Part shown: positions 14,796-23,000 of the stretch, piece after piece
Layout: every line of letters begins with the position of its first letter
Numbering within the stretch: position 1 is the first letter of the stretch
Assembly: GCF_004364245.1 (NCBI RefSeq)
Contig: NZ_SOAV01000009.1
Location: forward strand, 124,001-188,000
DNA length: 64,000 bases
DNA from: Streptomyces sp. BK208
GTDB taxonomy: Bacteria; Actinomycetota; Actinomycetes; Streptomycetales; Streptomycetaceae
Reading direction: 5' to 3'
The notes under the pieces: model-generated
What the model was told of the DNA's origin: nothing
Seen by the model: the letters and a program-made list of their open reading frames with translations, nothing else
The model's database searches: none
Translations under genes and position numbers: made by a program

Positions 14796-16655
14796 TTACG
14801 GCAAGTGCCTCCTGGCGAAGTCGAGTTCCAGGGAGACCTGCTTGATGCGTTCGTCGACGACCAGGGAGCCGTGGCCCGCGTCGTAGCGGTAGACCTCGTG
14901 GACGGCTCCCCTGGCCTCCAGCCGCTTGACGTAGTTCTCGACCTGGCGGATCGGGCAGCGCGGGTCGTTGACCCCGGCGGAGATGTACACCGGGGCCTTG
15001 ACCGCGTCGACGTAGGTCAGCGGGGAGGACGCCTCGAAGCGCTCGGGGACCTCCTCCGGGGTGCCGCCCAGCAGGGTGCGGTCGAGAGCCTTGAGGCCCT
15101 CCATCTCGTCGTGGTACGCGGTGACGTAGTCGGCGACCGGCACCGCCGCGATGCCCAGCGCCCACGCCTCGGGCTGGGTGCCGATGCCGAGCAGGGTGAG
15201 GTACCCGCCCCAGGAGCCGCCGGTGAGGATCAGGCGCTCGGGGTCGGCGAGGCCCGAGGCGACCGCCCATTCCCGCACCGCCGCGATGTCCTCCAGCTCG
15301 ATGAGGCCCACCCGGTGCTTGAGGGCGTCGGTCCACGCGCGGCCGTACCCGGTGGAACCCCGGTAGTTGACGCGGACCACCGCGTATCCGTGGTCGACCC
15401 AGGCGGCCGGGCCCGCGGCGAAGGCGTCGCTGTCGTGCCAGGTCGGCCCGCCGTGGATGTCGAAGACCGTCGGGAGCGGACCGGCCGCCCCGGCCGGCTT
15501 CTGGACCAGGGCGTGGATGCGGCCTCCGGGCCCGTCCACCCACACGTCCTCCACCGGGACCGAGCGGGGCGACTTCATGCCGGGCGGGTCCAGGACGACG
15601 CGCCCGGTGGTGGAGCGGACGGCCGGCGGCTCGGCGGCCGAGGACCACAGGTACTCCACGCTCCCGTCGGGGCGGGCCGTGGCGCCGGAGACGGTGCCGG
15701 GCGGGGTCTCGATCTCCGTCAGCCCGCGCTCGGCGAAGTCGTACCGGAACAGCTCGCTGCGGGCCTCGAAGCCGTGCACGATCAGCAGCCCGGAGCCGTC
15801 CGGATACCACTCCGCGCTCACGTCGCCCGGCAGCTCCAGGGCGAGGTCGGTCTGCTCCCCCGTCGCCACGTCCCACACCAGGGGCTCCCAGCGGCCCCGG
15901 CGCTGGTGGCCGATGAGCAGGCGGGTGTCGCCGTCGACGGGCGCGAAGCCCAGGACCTCGAGGCCCAGCTCCTCCTCGCCGCCCCGGGTGTCGTCCAGCT
16001 CGGCGACCGTGCTTCCGTCGGGGCGCAGGACGCGCAGCGCCGAGTGCATGGCGTCGCCGTGCTCGGTGTGCTCGATCGCGATGAGGGAGCCGTCGTGGGA
16101 GAGATCGCCGACGCCCGCGGACTCACGGTGCCGGTAGATCTCCGCCGGGGGGCCGCCCGCGTACGCGAGGTGGATCGTCGTGCCGTCCTCGTCCGTGGAG
16201 CGGCCGATCACCGCCGTGCGCCCGTCCCGGCCGAGGGCCAGGCCCGCCGGGTAGGAGGGGTCGAGGCCCGGCACGGCCGGCTCGTCCTCGCCGCCCGCGA
16301 AGGGCTGGCGGCGCCAGACGCCGAACTCGTCGCCGTCCTTGTCGTCGAACCACCAGATCCACTGCCCGTCGGGCGCGAGCACTCCGTCCGTGGTGCCGTT
16401 GGGACGGTCCGTGACCTGGCGCTGCTCGCCGCCGGCGCGGTCCCACGCGTACAGCTCGTACGTCCCCGTCGCGTTCGACACGAACAGGGAGCGGTCCGGG
16501 GCGTCCTCGGCCCAGTCGGGCAGCGACACCCTCGGCGCGCGGAACCGCTTCTCCCAGTCGGGCAGCTGCCCGTCCCGCGTCCGCCGCTCGGCCGCGCCCC
16601 GCTCGTCCGCGTCCACGTCCCTGTCCGGCGGTACGGACCCGTTGCTCTCAGTCAT
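14796..16655 (-). CDS. S9-family serine peptidase (acylaminoacyl/prolyl-oligopeptidase type)
   Basis: A 619-aa cytosolic peptidase: an N-terminal beta-propeller-like region (about 40-360), then an alpha/beta-hydrolase domain with DIHGGP, the nucleophile in GGSWGGYLT (Ser near 480) and the catalytic His in DAGHGSL (near 592). It is predicted to cleave short peptides or release acylated N-terminal residues. The ATG at 16655 is chosen because the 20 residues upstream are not conserved-looking and cross the intergenic region. It is divergent from the SURF1 gene. Confident family call; specificity unknown. Confidence 0.9.
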   Translation of the reverse strand: MTESNGSVPPDRDVDADERGAAERRTRDGQLPDWEKRFRAPRVSLPDWAEDAPDRSLFVSNATGTYELYAWDRAGGEQRQVTDRPNGTTDGVLAPDGQWIWWFDDKDGDEFGVWRRQPFAGGEDEPAVPGLDPSYPAGLALGRDGRTAVIGRSTDEDGTTIHLAYAGGPPAEIYRHRESAGVGDLSHDGSLIAIEHTEHGDAMHSALRVLRPDGSTVAELDDTRGGEEELGLEVLGFAPVDGDTRLLIGHQRRGRWEPLVWDVATGEQTDLALELPGDVSAEWYPDGSGLLIVHGFEARSELFRYDFAERGLTEIETPPGTVSGATARPDGSVEYLWSSAAEPPAVRSTTGRVVLDPPGMKSPRSVPVEDVWVDGPGGRIHALVQKPAGAAGPLPTVFDIHGGPTWHDSDAFAAGPAAWVDHGYAVVRVNYRGSTGYGRAWTDALKHRVGLIELEDIAAVREWAVASGLADPERLILTGGSWGGYLTLLGIGTQPEAWALGIAAVPVADYVTAYHDEMEGLKALDRTLLGGTPEEVPERFEASSPLTYVDAVKAPVYISAGVNDPRCPIRQVENYVKRLEARGAVHEVYRYDAGHGSLVVDERIKQVSLELDFARRHLP

Positions 16656-16785
16656 GGCCCCATACTGCCCCGACCGGGCGACCACGCGCAGAAGAGATCC
16701 CCAGCCTGTGGACAACCTCCCCCGCCCCGCCCCTCTCCCCCACGTTTTCCACAGCCCCGAGGCAGGGGCGCCGGGGCACGCACCG

Positions 16786-16791
16786 TACCGT
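16786..16791 (+). promoter_or_regulatory. -10 box for a leaderless SURF1 transcript
   Basis: TACCGT, then 7 nt, then the GTG at 16799. This supports 16799 over the in-frame GTG at 16790, which would lie inside the promoter. Confidence 0.45.
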
Positions 16792-16798
16792 GGAGGGC

Positions 16799-17668
16799 GT
16801 GTACCGGTTTCTGCTGACGCCCCGCTGGTGGGGGATCAACGTCTTCGTCGTCCTGGCCATCCCGTTCTGCATCTTCATGGGGTCCTGGCAGCTCGGCCGG
16901 TTCGAGGACCGGGTGCAGGACCACGAGACCGCCTCCACGCAGCAGGACTCGGCCCGCCGGGAAGCGGCGCGCCCGCTGAGCGAGCTGCTGCCCGTGGACA
17001 AGGCGACGGTCGGCGAGCAGACCACCGTCACCGGCCGGTACGACGATCAGCTGCTGGTCCCGGAGCGCAAGCTGGACGACCGGGAGGGCTTCTACGTCCT
17101 CACCCTCCTGCGCACCGACGACGGCGAGGCCCTGCCCGTCGTGCGCGGCTGGCTGCCGGGCGAGCCCGACCCGGCGAAGGCCCCGACCCCGCCGGCCGGC
17201 GAGGTCACCGTGACCGGGGCGCTCCAGGCCGCCGAGTCCCCCGGCAGCAACGGCGTCAGCGGCCGCTCCGGCTGGCCCGACGGGCAGACCGGCGCGATCA
17301 GCGCGGCGACGCTGCTGAACCTCGTGCCGTACGACGTGTACGACGCCTGGGTCACGTTGAACGAGGGCGACTCCGGGATGCGGACCGTGCCCGTGAGCGC
17401 GCCGCAGAACACGGGGCTCGACCTGAAGGCCTTCCAGAACCTCGGCTACACCGCCGAGTGGTTCGCCTTCGTCGGCTTCGTGATCTTCATGTGGTTCCGG
17501 CTGCTGCGCCGCGAGGTCGAACTCGCCCGCGACGCGGAGCTGGGCCTGGTCACGGAGGACGAGCAGGGCGCGCAGGACCAGCAGAGCGAGCAGGACCCGC
17601 AGGGCACGCGGGACCAGCGGGACGAGACCGACGGGGCCGACGGGACGAAGGCGGGCCTCGTCTCCTGA
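16799..17668 (+). CDS. SURF1-family cytochrome oxidase assembly protein
   Basis: A 289-aa membrane protein with the SURF1 layout: a first helix near residues 12-32 (WGINVFVVLAIPFCIFMG followed by SWQLGRFE), a large extracytoplasmic domain with the conserved VVRGWLPG-type strand, a second helix near 222-243 and a cytoplasmic Gln/Asp-rich tail. SURF1 assists heme a insertion into aa3-type oxidase. The GTG at 16799 is preferred because a -10-like TACCGT sits 7 nt upstream. The acidic low-complexity tail (QDQQSEQDPQ) is an actinomycete-style extension. It is convergent with the next gene and only 22 nt from it. Confidence 0.9.
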   Translation: MYRFLLTPRWWGINVFVVLAIPFCIFMGSWQLGRFEDRVQDHETASTQQDSARREAARPLSELLPVDKATVGEQTTVTGRYDDQLLVPERKLDDREGFYVLTLLRTDDGEALPVVRGWLPGEPDPAKAPTPPAGEVTVTGALQAAESPGSNGVSGRSGWPDGQTGAISAATLLNLVPYDVYDAWVTLNEGDSGMRTVPVSAPQNTGLDLKAFQNLGYTAEWFAFVGFVIFMWFRLLRREVELARDAELGLVTEDEQGAQDQQSEQDPQGTRDQRDETDGADGTKAGLVS

Positions 17669-17690
17669 CCCGCCCAGGGCGACCCCGGGC

Positions 17691-19250
17691 TCACGCCCCC
17701 TGGTCCGCCAGCAGCCCCGTCCAGTACACGGTCCCCACGCACGCGTCGGTCACCGTGGCCGTCGCCGAGCCGGAGCCGCCCTCGGGGCTGTACGTCACCG
17801 ACACGCTTCCCTCGGCCGGGCCGTCCTCGGTGACCAGCTGGGCCGTGGGACCGGCCTCGCCGCCGCCTCCCGCGGAGCTGCCCCCCGCGGCGGTGGTGTC
17901 CCCGGTGGGCGAGGGCTCGGGCGAGGGCCCGCCCGTGCCGCCCCCCGTGGTGCCGCCGGGCGTGGGACAGGTCTCCGAGGGCACCCAGGCGAACTGCACC
18001 TCGTACGCGGCACCCGGCGCCAGGGTCAGCGCGGGGGACTCCAGCGACGGGTCCGGCAGACCGGCCGCGGCGTCCCCGGCGGCGTGCCGCGCAGTGCCGA
18101 TCCGGGAGGCGTCCGCGGCGCCCAGCGAGGCGGTGACGACGCTGCCGGGGCCCGTGACGGTGCAGCCGGCCGGTGAGACGTTCGTGACCCGGAAGGAGCC
18201 GTAGACCACGCCGGTGGAGTCGGGCGCGGCGCTGCTCGCCACGGCCGGGCCGAGCGAGCCCGGCGCACACGCGGGGACGTCGGCGGGGGTGCTGGTGCTG
18301 GGGGCGCCCGAGGGGGACGATCCCGCCGCGGCGCCGCTCTCCTTGCCGCCGGGCGTCTCCTCGGGGTCGGCCTTGTCCTTGCCCTTGTCGGTGTCCCCGG
18401 TGCCCGCGATGCCGCTCTGGCCGCCGGCCGGGTCCTTGCCCTGGGAGGCGCCGCCCTGGGCCTGCGAGGCGTTGCCCGCGACGGACGGGTCGGCGCCCGC
18501 GCCGGTGGTGTTGGAGACGTGCACCAGGGCCGGGACCGCCGTGCCCAGGAAGAGGACGGCGGCGGCCGCGCCGACGAAGGCCTGCCGCTTGCGGGCCCGC
18601 CGGGCGGGCACGGCGCGCCGCAGGTGGTCCAGGGTGCCGTCGCTCGGCTCCATCGCGTCGACCGCGCGCCGCATCATCGCGCGCAGGGCGGCCTCGTCGG
18701 TGGCCGGTTCCTCGGCCCCCGGAGCGTCGGGGCCCAGGCCGTACGGTCCCTGCTCACCGGGGTTCAGCCCCTCGGGGCCCTGCCCACCGGCCCTCGGGCC
18801 CCCGGGGCCCTGCCCGTCCGCGCCCTGCCCGTCCGCGCCTTGCAGCTTGTCCGCGCCCCGCTCATCGAGGCCCAGGCCGTCCCGGCCCCGCACCTCGGGG
18901 CTCCCGCCGTCGGGACCCGGCTCACCGCGACCGAGGCCGTCCGGACCCCGCTCGTCCGCGCTCCCCTCACCGGGGCCCAGGTCGTCCGGCCCCTGCACAT
19001 CCGCGCCCCGCTCCTCGGGGATCACACCGTCGGAACCCTGCTCGTCGCGCTCGTCGGGACCCTGCTCGGCGGAGTCGTCGGGCTCGTCGGGCCCCTGCTC
19101 GTCGGGCTCGTCGGGGCCCTGTCCTTCGGGGCCGTGGTTCACGTTTCCGTTCCCAGCGTGCGTGTGCCTGTGCTGATCTCGCCCGTCCGGCCCGGAGGGC
19201 ACCTCGGGTCCCTCGGGGTCGTGCGGTCGGGCGTCGTTGCCGTCGCTCAT
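17691..19250 (-). CDS. membrane protein with disordered cytoplasmic repeats, partner of an ECF sigma factor
   Basis: A 519-aa protein of three parts. Residues 1-175 are an acidic, Gly/Pro-rich array of degenerate GPDEPDEQ-like repeats, probably disordered and cytoplasmic. A short helical segment follows (EEPATDEAALRAMMRRAVDAMEPSDGTLDHL), then one membrane helix near 225-247. The rest is an extracytoplasmic region with a linker rich in Gly, Ser and Pro and a beta domain resembling DUF4232 (VYGSFRVTNVSPAGCTVTG). The ATG overlaps the sigma-factor stop by 4 nt, so the two are translationally coupled. An anti-sigma or signalling role is inference; no zinc-binding anti-sigma motif is visible. Confidence 0.75.
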   Translation of the reverse strand: MSDGNDARPHDPEGPEVPSGPDGRDQHRHTHAGNGNVNHGPEGQGPDEPDEQGPDEPDDSAEQGPDERDEQGSDGVIPEERGADVQGPDDLGPGEGSADERGPDGLGRGEPGPDGGSPEVRGRDGLGLDERGADKLQGADGQGADGQGPGGPRAGGQGPEGLNPGEQGPYGLGPDAPGAEEPATDEAALRAMMRRAVDAMEPSDGTLDHLRRAVPARRARKRQAFVGAAAAVLFLGTAVPALVHVSNTTGAGADPSVAGNASQAQGGASQGKDPAGGQSGIAGTGDTDKGKDKADPEETPGGKESGAAAGSSPSGAPSTSTPADVPACAPGSLGPAVASSAAPDSTGVVYGSFRVTNVSPAGCTVTGPGSVVTASLGAADASRIGTARHAAGDAAAGLPDPSLESPALTLAPGAAYEVQFAWVPSETCPTPGGTTGGGTGGPSPEPSPTGDTTAAGGSSAGGGGEAGPTAQLVTEDGPAEGSVSVTYSPEGGSGSATATVTDACVGTVYWTGLLADQGA

Positions 19251-19927
19251 GCCGGCGCCTCCATGGCCACCCTGAGCGCCGCGATCCCGCGTGAGCCGTA
19301 CGCCTTGACCGAGCCCAGGGATATGCCGAGCGTCTCGGCGACCTGGGCCTCCGTCATGTCCGCGAAGTAGCGCAGGACCAGCACCTCGCGCTGCCGGCGC
19401 TGCAGTCCCTTCATCGCCTTGATCAGGGAGTCCCGCTCCAGCTGGTCGTAGGCCCCCTCCTCCGCGCTCGCCATGTCCGGCATGGGCTTGGACAGGAGCT
19501 TGAGTCCGAGGATGCGGCGGCGCAGCGCCGAGCGCGACAGGTTGACGACGGTCTGACGCAGGTACGCCAGGGTCTTCTCCGGGTCACGGACGCGTTTGCG
19601 CGCCGAGTGGACGCGGATGAAGGCCTCCTGGACCACGTCCTCGCAGGAGGCGGTGTCGTCGAGGAGGAGGGCGGCGAGGCCGAGCAGCGAGCGGTAGTGC
19701 GCCCGGTAGGTCTCGGTGAGGTGGTCGACGGTGGTCCCCGCCGCCACGTCCTCGGCGCCGTCGCGCTGGTTCGGTATGCGGGCCGGCCGCGCTGCGGGCA
19801 TGGGCGCGATCACCGGCATGCCACCGGCCGGACCGGCCACACGGGGACGGACGGACCGGACGGGCGGGACGGGCGGGCGCAGTGCCGCTCCCCGTGCCCC
19901 TGCGGTGAATTCGAGAACCTCTGCCAC
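19247..19927 (-). CDS. ECF RNA polymerase sigma factor (SigE-like family)
   Basis: A 226-aa ECF sigma factor. A Pro/Arg-rich N-terminal extension of about 65 residues precedes sigma region 2 (RAHYRSLLGLAALLLDDTASCEDVVQEAFIRV, about 76-107) and region 4 (LQRRQREVLVLRYFADMTEAQVAETLGISLGSVK, about 173-206). The start is a GTG with GAAGGTG about 10 nt upstream. The membrane-protein gene overlaps its end by ATGA, the usual arrangement for an ECF factor and its regulator. The target promoters are unknown. Confidence 0.9.
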   Translation of the reverse strand: MAEVLEFTAGARGAALRPPVPPVRSVRPRVAGPAGGMPVIAPMPAARPARIPNQRDGAEDVAAGTTVDHLTETYRAHYRSLLGLAALLLDDTASCEDVVQEAFIRVHSARKRVRDPEKTLAYLRQTVVNLSRSALRRRILGLKLLSKPMPDMASAEEGAYDQLERDSLIKAMKGLQRRQREVLVLRYFADMTEAQVAETLGISLGSVKAYGSRGIAALRVAMEAPA

Positions 19928-20338
19928 GCCAGTTGGACACCTTCACCCCCGAGAGGGTTGTACGTGCCGGACGTCACGTTCCGGTGTCCGTCGGACAGCC
20001 GTCCGGACGGTCTTCCGGGCGGCCGCTCGCCTGACGGTGCGTCATAGGCCCTCATCGTCCCGCTCTTCCCCTATGTCCCATGGGCACGAGCGTCCCCACG
20101 CCCGTGCTCGGCGTCCCCACGCCGACCCACGCGTCTCCGCGCCCTGAATGGGTGACCGCAAAGACGCTCCCCGCCGCTCGCGCGGTTGCGGAGGGCGGGG
20201 AGGAAATCCTCTGACGGCTCGGGTGTCCGGTACAAGTAGTCCGGACCAACTTCCGGATCACATCTCGTCCATGGATCCTACAAACGAAGTCCACGGTGGC
20301 CAGGGCTTTTGCCCTACTGATCCGATTCTGACCGCGGG
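19928..20338. other. 411-bp intergenic region between the sigma-factor gene and asd
   Basis: No gene supported. It contains the upstream region of the sigma-factor gene, which I could not resolve into boxes, and a hairpin at 20167-20202. Around 20199-20210 a short GAGGA-TCCTC inverted repeat is visible. Confidence 0.55.
20167..20202 (-). terminator. hairpin downstream of asd
   Basis: CTCCCCGCC at 20167-20175 pairs with GGCGGGGAG at 20194-20202 around an 18-nt GC-rich loop. It lies about 137 nt beyond the asd stop. Confidence 0.4.
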
Positions 20339-21424
20339 TCAGCCGAACTCGGCCGCCACCAGTTCGGCGATCTGCGCGGTGTTCAGCGCGGAACCCTTGC
20401 GGAGGTTGTCCCCGCACACGAAGAGTTCGAGGGCGGTCGGGTCGTCCAGGGCCCGGCGCACCCGGCCGACCCACGTCGGGTCGGTGCCGACCGCGTCGGC
20501 GGGGGTGGGGAACTCCCCCGCGGCCGGGTTGTCGAACAGGACGACACCGGGCGCGGTGGCGAGGATCTCCCGGGCTCCCTCGACGCTGACCTCGCCCTCG
20601 AAGCGGGCGTGCACGGTCAGGGAATGGGTGGTGACCACGGGGACCCGTACGCACGTCACGGCGACCGGCAACTGCGGCAGCCCGAGGATCTTGCGGGACT
20701 CGTCCCGCACCTTCATCTCCTCCGACGACCAGCCGTCCTCCCGCAGCGACCCGGCCCACGGCACGACGTTCAGCGCGACCGGCTCGGGGAACGGCCCGGT
20801 GTCGTCGCCGACGGCCCGCCGTACGTCACCGGGGTGGGTCCCCAGCTCCGTCCCGGCCACCAGGGACATCTGCCGGCGCAGGGTGTCCACGCCGTCCCGT
20901 CCGGCCCCGCTGACCGCCTGGTACGAGGAGACGACCAGCTCGCGCAGGCCGAACTCGGCGTGCAGCGCGCCCAGCGCCACGATCATGGACAGCGTCGTGC
21001 AGTTCGGGTTGGCGACGATGCCGCGCGGCCGCATCCGCAGCGTGTGCGGGTTGACCTCGGGCACGACGAGCGGCACGTCCGGGTCCATCCGGAACGCGCC
21101 GGAGTTGTCGACCACCACCACGCCCTTGGCGGCGGCGACGGGCGCCCACTGCGCGGAGACCTCGTCGGGTACGTCGAACATCGCGACGTCGACCCCGTCG
21201 AGAGCCTCTTCGCTCAGCGCGACGACCTCGACCTCCTCCCCGCGTACGGTCAGCTTGCGGCCGGCCGAGCGCGGGGAGGCGATCAGGCGGATCTCACCCC
21301 AGACGTCCGCGTGCTGGGACAGGATCTGGAGGATGACCGAGCCGACGGCACCGGTCGCGCCCACGACGGCGAGCGTGGGCCTGCCGGTACGGCCGTCCCG
21401 GCCGTTGCCCTGCGCGGCGGACAT
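20339..21424 (-). CDS. asd: aspartate-semialdehyde dehydrogenase
   Basis: A 361-aa enzyme that reduces beta-aspartyl phosphate to aspartate semialdehyde with NADPH, the second step of Lys/Thr/Met/DAP synthesis. The NADP-binding GATGAVGS lies near residues 22-29, the active-site cysteine in ANPNCTT is near 141, and the substrate-binding YQAVSGAG is near 165. The start ATG overlaps the lysC stop by one base (TGATG), so translation is coupled. It is the second gene of the classical actinobacterial ask-asd operon. A short Gly/Arg-rich N-terminus (about 15 residues) precedes the enzyme core. Confidence 0.97.
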   Translation of the reverse strand: MSAAQGNGRDGRTGRPTLAVVGATGAVGSVILQILSQHADVWGEIRLIASPRSAGRKLTVRGEEVEVVALSEEALDGVDVAMFDVPDEVSAQWAPVAAAKGVVVVDNSGAFRMDPDVPLVVPEVNPHTLRMRPRGIVANPNCTTLSMIVALGALHAEFGLRELVVSSYQAVSGAGRDGVDTLRRQMSLVAGTELGTHPGDVRRAVGDDTGPFPEPVALNVVPWAGSLREDGWSSEEMKVRDESRKILGLPQLPVAVTCVRVPVVTTHSLTVHARFEGEVSVEGAREILATAPGVVLFDNPAAGEFPTPADAVGTDPTWVGRVRRALDDPTALELFVCGDNLRKGSALNTAQIAELVAAEFG

Positions 21425-22701
21425 CAGCGTCCGGTGCCTCCGTAGACCACGGCCTCGTCGCGGTCGGAGTCGAGCCCGAAGGCGGTGTGCACGGCTCGCA
21501 CGGCCTCGTTCACGTCGTCCTTGCGGGTGACGACCGAGATGCGGATCTCGGAGGTCGAGATCAGCTCGATGTTCACTCCGGCGTCGGAGAGCGCGGTGAA
21601 GAAGTCGGCGGTGACGCCCGGGTTGCTCTTCATCCCCGCGCCGACCAGGGAGATCTTGCCGATCTGGTCGTCGTAGCGCAGCGAGTCGAAGCCGATGCCG
21701 GGCCGGTTCTTCTCCAGCGCGTCGATGGCCTTGCGGCCCTCGGCCTTGGGCAGCGTGAAGGAGATGTCCGTCAGGCCCGTGGAGGCGGCCGAGACGTTCT
21801 GGACGACCATGTCGATGTTGACCTGGGCGTCGGCGATGGCGCGGAAGATCGCGGCCGCCTCGCCCGGCTTGTCGGGCACCCCGACGACCGTGACCTTGGC
21901 CTCGGAGGTGTCGTGCGCGACTCCGGAGATGAGGGCCTGCTCCACGTGCTTTTCCCCTTGCTTGATCGGCTCGCTGCTGACCCACGTGCCCTGCAGTCCG
22001 CTGAAGCTGGACCTCACGTGAATCGGAATGTTGTACCGGCGGGCGTACTCCACGCAACGGTGGAGGAGCACCTTCGAGCCGGAGGCAGCGAGCTCCAGCA
22101 TGTCCTCGAAGGAGATCCAGTCGATCTTCTTCGCCTTCGGCACCACGCGCGGGTCGGCGGTGAACACGCCGTCGACGTCCGTGTAGATCTCGCAGACGTC
22201 CGCGTCGAGCGCGGCGGCGAGCGCGACGGCCGTGGTGTCGGAGCCGCCGCGGCCCAGCGTGGTGATGTCCTTGCTGTCCTGGCTGACGCCCTGGAAGCCG
22301 GCCACGATGGCGACGTTGCCCTCGTCCACCGAGGTGCGGATGCGACCCGGCGTGACGTCGATGATCCGGGCCTTGTTGTGGACCGAGTCGGTGATGACTC
22401 CGGCCTGGCTGCCGGTGAACGACTGGGCCTCGTGGCCCAGGTTTTTGATCGCCATGGCCAGCAGCGCCATGGAGATACGCTCTCCGGCGGTCAGCAGCAT
22501 GTCGAGTTCCCGTCCGGCAGGGATCGGGGAAACCTGCTCGGCGAGATCGATCAGCTCGTCCGTCGTGTCGCCCATCGCGGAAACGACGGCGACCACCTGG
22601 TTGCCGTTCTTCTTCGCTTCCACGATCCGCTTGGCGACGCGCTTGATGCCCTCGGCATCGGCTACGGAGGAGCCTCCGTACTTCTGCACGACAAGGCCCA
22701 C
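21424..22701 (-). CDS. lysC: aspartate kinase
   Basis: A 425-aa aspartokinase, the first committed step of the aspartate family, in the cytoplasm. The kinase signature KYGGSSV is at 7-13. The kinase domain extends to about 245, and two ACT regulatory domains fill the C-terminus. In actinobacteria the same gene also yields a separate beta subunit from an internal start near residue 250; whether that occurs here is established for relatives only. The ATG at 22701 gives the conserved MGLVVQKYGG start. The -10-like box at 22762-22767 implies a leader of about 55 nt. Operon with asd. Confidence 0.97.
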   Translation of the reverse strand: MGLVVQKYGGSSVADAEGIKRVAKRIVEAKKNGNQVVAVVSAMGDTTDELIDLAEQVSPIPAGRELDMLLTAGERISMALLAMAIKNLGHEAQSFTGSQAGVITDSVHNKARIIDVTPGRIRTSVDEGNVAIVAGFQGVSQDSKDITTLGRGGSDTTAVALAAALDADVCEIYTDVDGVFTADPRVVPKAKKIDWISFEDMLELAASGSKVLLHRCVEYARRYNIPIHVRSSFSGLQGTWVSSEPIKQGEKHVEQALISGVAHDTSEAKVTVVGVPDKPGEAAAIFRAIADAQVNIDMVVQNVSAASTGLTDISFTLPKAEGRKAIDALEKNRPGIGFDSLRYDDQIGKISLVGAGMKSNPGVTADFFTALSDAGVNIELISTSEIRISVVTRKDDVNEAVRAVHTAFGLDSDRDEAVVYGGTGR

Positions 22702-22739
22702 GTGCGCTCCTCGCTCAATCCGTCTCTTTCCGCAGGTAC

Positions 22740-22767
22740 GTACATGTACTGCGGTCGGCTCATTTTA
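22740..22767 (-). promoter_or_regulatory. putative lysC promoter -10 and leader palindrome
   Basis: On the minus strand TAAAAT (22767-22762) is a good -10 hexamer; the -35 is weak. A perfect palindrome GTACATGTAC (22740-22749) lies just downstream in the presumed leader, 39 nt before the ATG. Confidence 0.4.
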
Positions 22768-23000
22768 CCGAGCGTCCGGATCCCGCCACTGCGGTATCGC
22801 ATGGTGAGACCCGGGTACTCGCTCCGGTTGGCTCATGCCCAGGGCCACGCGGGTCACTCGGGAAAGTGCGGCGTGTCACACGTTCACAAGTGTCTCCCGG
22901 CCGCGTGAAAAGGGCTCGCGGAACGGGCAACCCTTGGGGCCGGTGGTGAGTCTGAGGGCTGTGGCGCGCGGTGCGCCACGTCCTGGGGAGGACCACCGCC

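Noticed and set aside
14754..16817. 687-codon plus-strand frame opposite the S9 peptidase
   Set aside because: Low-complexity shadow; the minus-strand frame has clear peptidase motifs.
18720..19140. Short repeats in the sigma-partner gene, considered as a CRISPR or minisatellite
   Set aside because: They are in-frame GPDE-type codon repeats of a disordered region.
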